Below, in pieces: positions 1 through 7,646 of a stretch of 64,000 nt of DNA (the first letter of the stretch is position 1; each line of letters begins with the position of its first letter). The stretch is from positions 995,001 through 1,059,000 of the forward strand of contig NZ_CP017174.1 of assembly GCF_006402735.1 (NCBI RefSeq). Reading direction: 5' to 3'. The translations under genes were made by a program, and so were the position numbers. The DNA comes from Myxococcus xanthus (GTDB lineage Bacteria > Myxococcota > Myxococcia > Myxococcales > Myxococcaceae). The notes beneath the pieces were generated by a model. That model was not told the origin of the DNA, ran no database searches, and saw only the letters and a list, made by a program, of their open reading frames with translations.

Positions 1-824
1 TACGTGTGGATGGTGCGGCCCTTGAATGCGGCCAGCGAGTCATCCACGTAGCCGGACTCATTCAGCGTGTCCGTGTGGATGGTGACCTGGATGTCCTCGC
101 CCTCGGCCAGGGTGAGGCAGGTGTCGATGGCGGCCGGCGTGGTGCCCCAGTCCTCGTGCAGCTTCAGGCCGATGGCGCCCGCGCGAATCTGCTCCACCAG
201 TCCCTGTGGCAGGGACGTGTTGCCCTTGCCGGTGAGGCCGATGTTCAGCGGAATCGTGTCCGTGGCCTCCAGCATCCGCTGGAGGTTCCACGCGCCCGGC
301 GTGCAGGTGGTGCCCTTGGTGCCCGTGGCCGGCCCGGTGCCGCCGCCCACCCAGGTGGTGACGCCGCTGGCCAGCGCTTCGTCCGCCTGCTGGGGGCAGA
401 TGAAATGGATGTGCGTGTCCAGCGCGCCCGCGGTGACGATGAGGCCTTCGCCCGCAATGGCTTCCGTGGTGACGCCCACCACCATGCCCGGTGTCACGCC
501 CGCCATGACGTCCGGGTTGCCCGCCTTGCCGATGCCGGCGATGCGGCCGCCCTTGATGCCGATGTCCGCCTTGTAGATGCCCGTCCAGTCGAGGATGAGC
601 GCGTTGGTGATGACGCAGTCGAGCGCGTCCGCGTCCCCCACGCCGGCCTGCTGGCCCATGCCCTCGCGCAGCACCTTGCCGCCGCCGAACTTGCACTCGT
701 CGCCGTACACGGTGGCGTCACGCTCCACCTCCGCCCAGAGCCCCGTGTCCCCCAGCCGCACCCGGTCTCCCGTGGTGGGGCCGAACATGTCCGCGTAGTG
801 GCGGCGGTCCATCTTCCGGCTCAT
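1..824 (-). CDS. ureC: Urease subunit alpha UreC (partial, 3' end outside window)
   Basis: This is the catalytic subunit of urease, a nickel enzyme that hydrolyses urea to ammonia and carbamate. About 274 of the usual ~570 residues are present; the C-terminus lies beyond base 1. The N-terminus reads [20 protein letters not shown], the family signature. The first nickel ligands are visible as His138 and His140 (THIHF), and the lysine that is carbamylated to bridge the two nickels is Lys221 in GLKLHEDWG. The ATG overlaps the stop of the upstream ureAB gene (ATGA), which indicates translational coupling, and GGAGG lies just ahead of it. It is the third gene of ureD-ureAB-ureC. The remaining accessory genes (ureE, F, G) would be expected to the left. 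Confidence 0.97.
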   Translation of the reverse strand, partial: MSRKMDRRHYADMFGPTTGDRVRLGDTGLWAEVERDATVYGDECKFGGGKVLREGMGQQAGVGDADALDCVITNALILDWTGIYKADIGIKGGRIAGIGKAGNPDVMAGVTPGMVVGVTTEAIAGEGLIVTAGALDTHIHFICPQQADEALASGVTTWVGGGTGPATGTKGTTCTPGAWNLQRMLEATDTIPLNIGLTGKGNTSLPQGLVEQIRAGAIGLKLHEDWGTTPAAIDTCLTLAEGEDIQVTIHTDTLNESGYVDDSLAAFKGRTIHT

Positions 825-1591
825 CCGCGCTCCTCCTCGTGACCGAAGCCCTGCGTGCGCACCGCTTCCATCGCGCGCTCGCGGCCCTCCGGTGTCACCT
901 TGCCGCTGCCCAGCGCGTTGCCGCCGCGCACCACCGCGTCACCAGCGATGGCGACCAGTTGGACCGTCTTGCGCTCACCCGGCTCGAAGCGCACCGCGGT
1001 TCCCGCGGGAATGTTCAGCCGGCGGCCGTAGGCCCGGGCTCGGTCGAACACCAGCGCGCGGTTCGTTTCGAAGAAGGGGTAGTGGCTGCCCACCTGGATG
1101 GGCCGGTCGCCCCGGTGGGTGACGCTGACGGTGACGGTGTCTCGCCCGTCGTTGAGGATGACGTCTCCCGGCTGCACGCGCACTTCACCGGGACGTCCTT
1201 CCTCCGTTCGCGCCGCCGCGCTGAAGCGCTCCAGCGGAGGAACAGGGAGGAAGCTGCCGTACAGGGCGAGCTCCAGGTTGCCGTGCTCGGCCACCACGGG
1301 GTGGTGCACCGTCACCAGCTTGGAGCCGTCCGGGAAGGTGCCCTCCACCTGCACCTCCGCCAGCATCTCCGGCACGCCGTCCATCACCTGCGCGCGTCCC
1401 AGGAGCTGACGCCCCAGGTCCATCAGCTCGGCCACGCCGCGGCCGTCGCGGATGAACTCCAGGAGCTGCGTGGCGATGAGCGCCACCGCTTCCGGGTAGT
1501 TCAGCCGCACCCCGCGCGCGAGGCGCTTCTGGGCGAGGAAGCCGGCCTGATGCAGCAGCAGCTTGTCGACATCGCGAGGGGAGAGGTGCAC
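821..1591 (-). CDS. ureAB: Fused urease gamma-beta subunit (UreA-UreB)
   Basis: This 256-residue protein joins the two small urease subunits. Residues 1 to about 105 are UreA (gamma), starting [20 protein letters not shown] and including the NYPEAVALI segment. Residues about 125 to 240 are UreB (beta), with [10 protein letters not shown] and the [12 protein letters not shown] signature. Many bacteria make these as separate polypeptides; Helicobacter-type and some other ureases fuse them. The start is a GTG. The stop overlaps the ureC ATG, so stoichiometric expression with the alpha subunit is likely. The fused protein should form the structural scaffold around UreC in the urease oligomer. Confidence 0.95.
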   Translation of the reverse strand: MHLSPRDVDKLLLHQAGFLAQKRLARGVRLNYPEAVALIATQLLEFIRDGRGVAELMDLGRQLLGRAQVMDGVPEMLAEVQVEGTFPDGSKLVTVHHPVVAEHGNLELALYGSFLPVPPLERFSAAARTEEGRPGEVRVQPGDVILNDGRDTVTVSVTHRGDRPIQVGSHYPFFETNRALVFDRARAYGRRLNIPAGTAVRFEPGERKTVQLVAIAGDAVVRGGNALGSGKVTPEGRERAMEAVRTQGFGHEEERG

Positions 1592-1637
1592 CCCACCAGC
1601 CTAGTGAGCCGCGTCAATGGCTTCCAAGGAGGCCCCG

Positions 1638-2462
1638 TCAGACGCGGCGAGCCCAGGGGTCATCGCCCAACAGCGCAGGGAGGAAGGACAGCCACGCGTG
1701 TGTGGTGTTCAACAGTGCCTCCACGGAGACGGCCGCGGCCCGGAGGAGCAGGCTGTCCTCGCCCAGGGGGCTGACCACGGGCACGAGCTCCGCGCGCGAC
1801 GTCACCGGCAGCGCGGCGAGCTGGGCGGAGAGGGGCCCACGGGCCTCCGCGAGCTTGGGGCCCACCAGCAGGACGGTGGCCAGTGCGTTGAAGCGGCCCA
1901 GGCGCTCGGGCAGCGTGCCGTGCCGTGGGTCCAAGAGCCAGCGCTCGTCCACGAGCGCACGGCCGCCCACGGAGACGCGCAGGGTGGAGTCGTAGTGGGC
2001 GAATGCCCACCGTTCACCACTGGCGCTGCGGCCGGAGGTGATGACGTCCGCGAGCACCAGCGAGGCGCCGGGCGCGAGCCGCACGTCCAGCGTCTGCGCA
2101 TACCGGGCACCGGCGAAGCACGCGGTGGGGTCCGGGACGAAGGCCAGCAGCGCGCCTTCCTCCACGCGGGCGACCATGTCGTTCCGGCACCCCCGGGGCG
2201 AGCGGTAGACGCGGTTGGCACCCTGGCTGGCCAGCAGCGCCGTGGCACCCGCGGCCACGTCCACCTCCAGGGAGACCTGGTCGCCGTCCACCAGGCCGCC
2301 TCCGAAGGAGCTGGTGTAGGCCCAGGCCGCGTGGCCGTGGTTCCGGGGCGTGAGCAGCCGCAGGGGGCTGTGCGCCAGCGCGGTGCGCACGATGGTGCGT
2401 GGACCGGCGCGTTCGAAGGCGAGCCGCGCGCGCCCGGCCCTCTGGGGTTCAGCCACCGCCAT
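1638..2462 (-). CDS. ureD: Urease accessory protein UreD
   Basis: UreD (UreH) binds apo-urease and recruits UreF and UreG for nickel insertion and lysine carbamylation. The 274-residue product has the expected motifs: SSFGGGLVDGDQVSLEV near the N-terminus, ATALLASQGANRVYRSP, and FVPDPTACFAGA. The ATG at 2462 gives the length normal for the family. An in-frame GTG at 2480 is a possible alternative, and neither start has a strong ribosome site. It is the first gene of the visible urease operon and is followed after 46 bp by ureAB. Placing ureD ahead of the structural genes is a common arrangement. Its promoter must lie in the short region shared with the divergent gene at 2640. Confidence 0.93.
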   Translation of the reverse strand: MAVAEPQRAGRARLAFERAGPRTIVRTALAHSPLRLLTPRNHGHAAWAYTSSFGGGLVDGDQVSLEVDVAAGATALLASQGANRVYRSPRGCRNDMVARVEEGALLAFVPDPTACFAGARYAQTLDVRLAPGASLVLADVITSGRSASGERWAFAHYDSTLRVSVGGRALVDERWLLDPRHGTLPERLGRFNALATVLLVGPKLAEARGPLSAQLAALPVTSRAELVPVVSPLGEDSLLLRAAAVSVEALLNTTHAWLSFLPALLGDDPWARRV

Positions 2463-2571
2463 CTGCTCGGACGCCCTCACGGGGACAAGCCTGCGGCAGA
2501 CAGGGCCGGAGCACAACGCCAGGTCCGTGGACACCCCCGGCCGCGCGGCCAGGACGATTGTCGTGAAAATA

Positions 2572-2587
2572 TAGGTCGAGTGACCTA
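2572..2587. promoter_or_regulatory. Palindromic operator candidate between ureD and the reductase-TetR operon
   Basis: A perfect inverted repeat, TAGGTC-GAGT-GACCTA, sits in the most AT-rich part of the divergent intergenic region, 53 bp before the ATG at 2640. The size, symmetry and position suit the binding site of the TetR-family regulator encoded second in the rightward operon (3731-4393), which would make that operon self-regulated. Control of ureD from the same site is possible but not shown. Confidence 0.45.
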
Positions 2588-2639
2588 ATAAAGACTTCGA
2601 GCAGCGTGGATGGCCCACGCCGGGCGGGTGGAGCGCGCA

Positions 2640-3731
2640 ATGGTGGCTGAGGACAGTGTCGTTCTGGTGGGGGGCTACGGCGTGGTGGGGACGTGGCTCG
2701 CGCAGTTGCTGCGGGAGCGGCATCCGGACTTGCCGCTCATCATCGCGGGCCGTCGCCGCGAGCCCGCGGAGGCGTTGGCCCGTCGGTTGGGGAACGCGGA
2801 AGCCGCGGTGCTGGACGTGACGGCGCCCGACCCGCTGGCGTCCCTGTCCGGACGGCCCAGGGCCGTGGTGTCGCTGGTCAATGACCCGGACGATGCGGTG
2901 TTGCGCTCGGCGGTCCGGGAAGGCGTGGCGGTGCTCGACATCACCCGCTGGACGTCGCGTGTGAAGTCGGCGGTGCTGCGGCTGTCGGGGACGCCCCCAC
3001 GGGCACCCGTCCTGCTCAGCTCCGCGTGGATGGCGGGACTGGTGCCCAGGCTCGTCGCGGGCGCGTCGGAGCGGGTAGGGGGCGTCGAGCGCGTCGACGT
3101 GGGCATCCGCTTCGCCCTGGCGGACCAGGCGGGTCCGGACTCGGTGGAGTACATGGACCGGCTGGGGATGGCCTTCGACATCACGGAGGGAGGGAAGGAG
3201 CGGCAGGTGTTGCCGCTGACGGACGGCCGGCGGGTGATGTTCCCGGATGGGCGGCCCACGCGTGTCTTCCGGCTCGACACGCCCGAGCAGGCCACGCTGC
3301 CGCTGGTGCTGGGCGCGCGCACGGTGTCGACGCGGTTGGGGTTCGATTCGGGCACCGTCACCTGGATGCTCGCGGCGCTCCAGCAGGTGGGGCTGCTCCG
3401 GCTGCTCCAGCATCCCCGCCTGACGTCCGTGCGGCGCGCGCTGATGGCCAGCAGCGGCACGGGCGGTGAGGCGGCGTGGGTAGCGGACGTGGAGGGCCCT
3501 CGCGGAGCGATGCGCATCGAGGTGGTGGACCCGAAGGGACAGGCCCACCTCACGGCCGTGGGCGCGCTGCTGGGGACGGAGCGGTTGCTGGGATGGGATG
3601 GCGCGCCGCCTCCCGCCCCGGGCGTGTGGTTCCCGGAGCACGACGCGCGTCCGGAGCAGGCCCTGGCGGCCCTGCGCGGGTGCGGCGTCCAGGTCCGGTT
3701 CGAGGAACAACCGCGCCGGGAGGCGGCCTGA
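2640..3731 (+). CDS. Saccharopine-dehydrogenase-like NAD(P)-binding protein
   Basis: The product (363 residues from this start) opens with a Rossmann fold: GGYGVVGTWLA is the dinucleotide-binding loop, followed by IIAGRR at the end of beta-2, the usual layout of the saccharopine dehydrogenase / trans-acting enoyl reductase superfamily. The middle contains SSAWMAGLVPRLV, typical of the catalytic half. The substrate cannot be read from the sequence. The ATG at 2640 is preferred because GGGTGGAG lies at ribosome-site distance; an in-frame ATG at 2610 lacks one. The stop overlaps the start of the TetR gene (TGATG), so the two are co-translated. This suggests an oxidoreductase controlled by its own ligand-responsive repressor. 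Confidence 0.8.
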   Translation: MVAEDSVVLVGGYGVVGTWLAQLLRERHPDLPLIIAGRRREPAEALARRLGNAEAAVLDVTAPDPLASLSGRPRAVVSLVNDPDDAVLRSAVREGVAVLDITRWTSRVKSAVLRLSGTPPRAPVLLSSAWMAGLVPRLVAGASERVGGVERVDVGIRFALADQAGPDSVEYMDRLGMAFDITEGGKERQVLPLTDGRRVMFPDGRPTRVFRLDTPEQATLPLVLGARTVSTRLGFDSGTVTWMLAALQQVGLLRLLQHPRLTSVRRALMASSGTGGEAAWVADVEGPRGAMRIEVVDPKGQAHLTAVGALLGTERLLGWDGAPPPAPGVWFPEHDARPEQALAALRGCGVQVRFEEQPRREAA

Positions 3732-4393
3732 TGCCACGCGCCACGCGGGGGAAGCTGCCGTCGTCGAAGCCTCGCGAGGGGACCGCCGTCCACGCCAAGG
3801 GGACCGAGCGCGTGGCGTCCATCCTCGATGCGGCCACCGACACACTGGTGGAGGAGGGCCATTCGGGGCTCACGCTGCGCCGGGTGGCTCAGCGGGCGGG
3901 GCTCAGCGTGGGCAACCTCCAGTACTACTTCCCCGCGAAGCAGGACGTGGTGCGGGCGCTGCTCGCGCGCTACCTGGAAGCCGCCAGCCAACGGGTGCGT
4001 GCGCGGGTGGAGGAAGGCGGCCGTGCGCCGGTGGAGCGGCTTCGGCGCGCGGTGGAGGCCCTGCTGGAGGACCAGGAGTCACCGCGCCATTGCCAGCTCT
4101 TCGCGGAGCTGTGGGCGCTCGCCGCACGGGATGAGATGGTCGCGGACGCGCTCGCCGTCTTCTACGCGGGCTTCCGGGCGGGCGTCGTGGAGCTGCTGCG
4201 TGAACTGGCTCCCGAACTCAGTCCGTCTCGCTTGGAGCGCCGCGCGGCCCTGGTGGTCGCCTTCCTGGAGGGGCTGTCACTCTTCAGGGGGGGCGGTGCG
4301 CTCCGGAGGGCCTCGGTGCCGGGGTTGGAGCAGGAGCTGCGCGCCGTGCTGGAGGAAGCCCTGAAGGGCGTCCCCGCCGCCGGGCGGCTATGA
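3731..4393 (+). CDS. TetR/AcrR-family transcriptional regulator
   Basis: This is a 220-residue repressor. Residues about 24 to 75 form the TetR DNA-binding domain: ERVASILDAATDTLVEEG, then TLRRVAQRAGLSVGNLQYYF, where the LSVGNLQYYF recognition-helix pattern is diagnostic. The rest is an all-helical ligand-binding and dimerisation domain with no identifiable ligand. The N-terminal 20 residues are basic and probably flexible. Its ATG overlaps the preceding reductase stop, so it is expressed with that gene. The palindrome at 2572-2587 is its likely operator. Its last six bases overlap the 3' end of the convergent PilZ gene. Confidence 0.92.
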   Translation: MPRATRGKLPSSKPREGTAVHAKGTERVASILDAATDTLVEEGHSGLTLRRVAQRAGLSVGNLQYYFPAKQDVVRALLARYLEAASQRVRARVEEGGRAPVERLRRAVEALLEDQESPRHCQLFAELWALAARDEMVADALAVFYAGFRAGVVELLRELAPELSPSRLERRAALVVAFLEGLSLFRGGGALRRASVPGLEQELRAVLEEALKGVPAAGRL

Positions 4394-4762
4394 GCCGGCC
4401 GGGCCACCCTCGTCATCCGCGACGAGCACCGACTTGAGCTTGTCCATGGCCAGCGGCGGTACGTCCGTGAAGGCCAGGCCGACTTCAAAGCGCGCCACCG
4501 CGTCCTTGGGGAGCTTGCGCGTCCAGGCCACACGCGCTTTGCACTCCAACGAAGTGCCGTCACGCAGGAACAGGTCCAGCTCCAGCTCGGAGTCCTGGGT
4601 GTACTGCTCGTCGGAGTAGATGCGGATGCCCCCCAGGCTGGCGTCCAGCACCTGCTGCTTGTCCACGCGCCTCAGTCGCGCGGGCCGGGCATAGAGCGGC
4701 GCCTCGAGCCGAGGAAAGCGACGACGATCCGTGGGGGATTCATTCACGCTGGCGCTGTTCAT
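4388..4762 (-). CDS. PilZ-domain protein
   Basis: This 124-residue protein is one PilZ domain, a family many members of which bind cyclic di-GMP. Both signature motifs are present: RRRFPRLEAP (RxxxR type) near residue 12 and DASLGGIRI (DxSxxG) near residue 37, followed by the beta-barrel strands. The ATG at 4762 is preferred over longer readings because GGAGAAGG is positioned just ahead and the family start is short. It converges on the TetR gene with a 6-bp overlap of coding ends. Retention of both motifs suggests it can still bind the nucleotide; the downstream partner is unknown. Confidence 0.9.
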   Translation of the reverse strand: MNSASVNESPTDRRRFPRLEAPLYARPARLRRVDKQQVLDASLGGIRIYSDEQYTQDSELELDLFLRDGTSLECKARVAWTRKLPKDAVARFEVGLAFTDVPPLAMDKLKSVLVADDEGGPAGS

Positions 4763-5155
4763 GTTCCAGCCTTCTCCGGGGGGAAGTCCGGCCGGGCTCC
4801 CGGGCGACTGCGACGAAGCATAGGGGATATGGCGGGTTGGTACGAAATCCCGGAACCCAGCCAGCCCGCAGCGCACACACCCGACAGGTGTCTCGTTGGA
4901 CCCGTGCCCCGGGCCTCATGAAGCCCGCTTGAAAGGCGCTCCTTGGCTGTCTGGGGTGTAACAGGGCTCGCCACAGGAGCTGGGTTTCTGTGACGCCGCG
5001 CGCTACGTCATGTGCTCGTGAGCGGGGGGGCCGGTGAGCCCGCACCGAGCGACGGCGCCGTCCGCCACGCGCTGGCGCGCTGGGTGCAAACGCGGCTTCC
5101 GGGTCTTCACCGGAGACCCGGCAGTCGTCATCCCCCAACGAGAGGTTTTTCATCC
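4763..5155. other. Divergent intergenic region, 393 bp
   Basis: This gap separates the PilZ gene (leftward) and a lipoprotein gene (rightward). No open frame in it looks like a real gene: compositions are Pro/Arg-rich with no ribosome site. It must hold both promoters. The only specific signal I can point to is the sigma-54-like element at 5073-5088. Confidence 0.5.
5073..5088 (+). promoter_or_regulatory. Candidate sigma-54 promoter
   Basis: TGGCGCGCTGGGTGCA has GG and GC separated by exactly ten bases, and 13 of 16 positions fit the -24/-12 consensus. Transcription would begin near 5100, about 55 bases ahead of the lipoprotein ATG at 5156. In high-GC DNA such matches arise by chance, so this is a weak call. 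Confidence 0.33.
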
Positions 5156-5974
5156 ATGAGCATCAAGCTGACGGGCCGCCTGATGGCGGCAGCACTCCTG
5201 AGTCTGACGGCCGCGGGTTGCCAGGGCGAGGAGTCGAAGCCTGCCGAGGCTGACGCGCTTTCGGCCCAGGAAGCGCCCGTGAAGCAGCAGTGCGTTGAGA
5301 CCTTCGCCGGCATCACGAACTGCGCCACGGGCAACGCGAAGCTCGCGCGCACGGAGAAGGGCCTCAACGTCACCGGCCTGGAGAAGGCCGCCAACGACGG
5401 CGTCTCCAGCAACTTCGCCGCCGCGACGCAGTGGGAGCAGAAGGCCGTCTTCCAGGACCTCGCCAAGGCCGGACAGGGCTTCGCCCTGGCGGCGCGTGAT
5501 GGCGACCAGGTGGTCAGCACCATCCAGGTCGGCATTGGCCGTGAGCCGGGCCAGGTGACGTTCCAGCCGCAGTTCACCGGCACGCCGGGCGGTTCGGCCT
5601 ACAGCGTGTACGTGTACAACGACGGTCAGTTCCAGGGCCGGTACATCAACCGCGGCCTCTGGTTCCCGATGGACGCGTCCTGGTACGACATCCACATCCG
5701 CTTCACGCCCATCCACATCGGCTTCCGCAACCACATGACCTTCGGATTCAATGACCCCATCCCCACGGGCGCCTGCGTGTGGGCCTTCCGCAGCGCGACG
5801 CCGGGAGCCTTCACGTTCAACTTCGACGGCCGCGAGGTCAGCGGCGACCACGTCGAGTTCGTCGAGGAGCTGGGCGATGGCCACTACCCGTACACCAGCT
5901 TCTCGGCCATCGACCTGACGGCCGCCGCGAGCGCGCTGACCATCCACAGCGAGTCCATCATCCGCGGCAAGTAG
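5156..5974 (+). CDS. Predicted lipoprotein of unknown function
   Basis: The 272-residue product begins with a lipoprotein signal, MSIKLTGRLMAAALLSLTAA then GC, the Cys being the lipidation site. The mature part has one Cys pair (QQCVETFAGITNC) and a beta-rich C-terminal half with many aromatic residues (WFPMDASWYDIHIRFTPIHI). I do not recognise the family. The ATG at 5156 is chosen because it gives a complete signal peptide; the reading frame extends upstream without one. GAGAGG lies ahead of it. It stands alone, with a possible sigma-54 promoter upstream, and probably sits in the inner or outer membrane facing the periplasm. Confidence 0.8.
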   Translation: MSIKLTGRLMAAALLSLTAAGCQGEESKPAEADALSAQEAPVKQQCVETFAGITNCATGNAKLARTEKGLNVTGLEKAANDGVSSNFAAATQWEQKAVFQDLAKAGQGFALAARDGDQVVSTIQVGIGREPGQVTFQPQFTGTPGGSAYSVYVYNDGQFQGRYINRGLWFPMDASWYDIHIRFTPIHIGFRNHMTFGFNDPIPTGACVWAFRSATPGAFTFNFDGREVSGDHVEFVEELGDGHYPYTSFSAIDLTAAASALTIHSESIIRGK

Positions 5975-6040
5975 TCCGCGGTCCGAAGCATCCACGCCGG
6001 GCGGGAGCCTCTCCCGTCCGGCGTGTCGTTTCTGGAAGGG

Positions 6041-6883
6041 CTACGCCGCCAGCACGTCCTCGAAGGCGAGGATGCGGCGGAAGTCCGAAGCCCGCCAGAA
6101 GGTGTTTCCCTGGGCATGGAAGCGGCGCAGCTCCTCCCGTGCCGGCCAGGAGCGGTAGGGATAGCGCGCCCGGCTCACGTCGATGGGGCGCGCGTCCGGC
6201 GTCTCTCCGCGCTCCAACGTCTCCATGTGCCGCTTGAGCAGGGCGATGCCCGCGACGGTCGCCTTCGCCGTCAGCGCCAGGTGGGAATCGGTGGCCGTGC
6301 GGGTGAGCGCGCTCTGGGCCAGCACGTCGCCCGCGTCGATGCGCGCGGTGGTGCGGTGGAGTGTCGTGCCAATCTCAGACACGCCGTTCAGCATGGCCTG
6401 GAAGACGGAGTCCACGCCGCGGAACTCTGGCAGCAGCGATGGATGGATGTTCAAACAGCCATGGCGCGGCAGACTGAGCAGCGGCTCCCGGATGATTTGA
6501 TCGCACATGCTGGTGAGGAACAACTCCGCCCCGTGCCGCTCGAGCTCGCTCACCGTGGCCGCTCCGGAGAAGTCATCACTGATGACCAGCGGAATGCCAT
6601 ACGCCTGGGAGAGCGCCTGGAAGCTCATCAACCCCGAGGCGGGAATGCTGAAGGGCAGCGAGCCACTCAGCCCGGCGAGCACGTTGTAGCCGGTGAAGCG
6701 CGGGCCAAACTGCTTCAGGAAGACGGGCAGCACCTGGGCCGGGGTGTAGCGCTTCTTCTGGAAGCGCAGGCCCCCCGCGGACAGGAGGATGCACGCGGGC
6801 GTCAGCGCTGCTCGCCGCACCAGGGTGTTGGCGAAGTACAGGGACATGACGGAGGGAATGCAGCCGTAGGCGAAGCGGAGCAT
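6041..6883 (-). CDS. Formyltransferase-family protein
   Basis: This 280-residue protein belongs to the formyl_trans_N fold shared by methionyl-tRNA formyltransferase, PurN and sugar N-formyltransferases. The catalytic core is clear: CLNIHPSLLPEFRG supplies Asn145 and His147, and Asp183 sits in RIDAGDV. A linker-tRNA-binding domain like that of Fmt is not evident in the C-terminal 70 residues, so a small-molecule or sugar acceptor is more likely than initiator tRNA. The cofactor is presumably 10-formyl-tetrahydrofolate. The gene is isolated, with no obvious sugar pathway next to it, so the acceptor is unknown. Confidence 0.85.
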   Translation of the reverse strand: MLRFAYGCIPSVMSLYFANTLVRRAALTPACILLSAGGLRFQKKRYTPAQVLPVFLKQFGPRFTGYNVLAGLSGSLPFSIPASGLMSFQALSQAYGIPLVISDDFSGAATVSELERHGAELFLTSMCDQIIREPLLSLPRHGCLNIHPSLLPEFRGVDSVFQAMLNGVSEIGTTLHRTTARIDAGDVLAQSALTRTATDSHLALTAKATVAGIALLKRHMETLERGETPDARPIDVSRARYPYRSWPAREELRRFHAQGNTFWRASDFRRILAFEDVLAA

Positions 6884-7018
6884 GGTCAGGCAACTTCCTT
6901 CGGAGCGCTCAACCCATGGCGTGTGCCGGGAGCGTCTGGCGCGAAGAAAGGAGGAGCGGGCGCGTCGGGCGCGCCCGCTCCCCGGGCTTCCACGCGTCAG
7001 TCGGGCCGCGGGATGGGT

Positions 7019-7429
7019 TTACGGGTCTTCGGCCGGTACGGTGCACGTCCACTGGCCGTTGTGCATGCACTGGCAGTTGCCGGTGGGCATGTCTTCGATG
7101 CAGCACTTCCGCCTGGATCCGCTGGGGGCGCATGCGAGACCGAGGACGTTCACGCACGCCTCTCGTGACAGGCTGCAGTCGAGCGGCGGCGGGGGCGTGG
7201 TGGGGCAGTACTGGTAGTTGCCGTCACACTGGACGTAGTTGTTGTCGGACGCGGAGCAGGTCGTGCCCCAACACGAGAGCGACGGGCCCGTCGCACACTC
7301 CGTCGAACAGGAGACGAGGGCGCTCGACTCCTGCCCCAGTTCCTCCCGCGGCTCCACGGCTTCAACGCCACCACAGGCCACCAGGGTGGATACGGCGAGC
7401 GCTGCCAGGACAGCAAAGGTCTGCTTCAT
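7019..7429 (-). CDS. Cys-rich predicted lipoprotein
   Basis: A 136-residue protein with a lipoprotein signal: MKQTFAVLAALAVSTLVAC, Cys19 being the modified residue. The mature part holds a dozen or so cysteines in short CxxxC-type clusters (SCSTECATG, CWGTTCSAS, KCCIEDMPTGNCQC), which suggests a small disulphide-stabilised surface protein. AAGGAG precedes the ATG. It is divergent from the large gene at 7647 across 217 bp that contain a TATAAT-like hexamer (7583-7588) and the palindrome CGTCGCGACG. No family is recognised; similar short Cys-rich lipoproteins are frequent in myxobacteria. Confidence 0.8.
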   Translation of the reverse strand: MKQTFAVLAALAVSTLVACGGVEAVEPREELGQESSALVSCSTECATGPSLSCWGTTCSASDNNYVQCDGNYQYCPTTPPPPLDCSLSREACVNVLGLACAPSGSRRKCCIEDMPTGNCQCMHNGQWTCTVPAEDP

Positions 7430-7646
7430 GGGGTGGTTCTCCTTGGGTGAGGGCTACTGGTTGCAACAGACGGAGTGAGCGCCGCTCAGGGCCGCGCGGA
7501 GGTTGAGAGGAATTGAAACATTTTGCGTTATAGTCGCGCCATGGCATTGCGAATGACTCGCGGATGCCGTGTGGCTTTGCCGTATAATTGCGTCGCGACG
7601 GTTGAGGGGTGGGGCGGAGTGGCCCCAGTCGGTGTAGAGAAGACGC

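Noticed and set aside
2463..3845. Upstream extension of the ureD frame to 735 residues
   Set aside because: The added 460 residues are an antisense shadow of the reductase gene; UreD family length is met from 2462.
2675..3991. Long 438-residue frame antisense to the reductase and TetR genes
   Set aside because: Ser/Arg/Pro-rich composition and no ribosome site; it mirrors two well-supported genes on the other strand.
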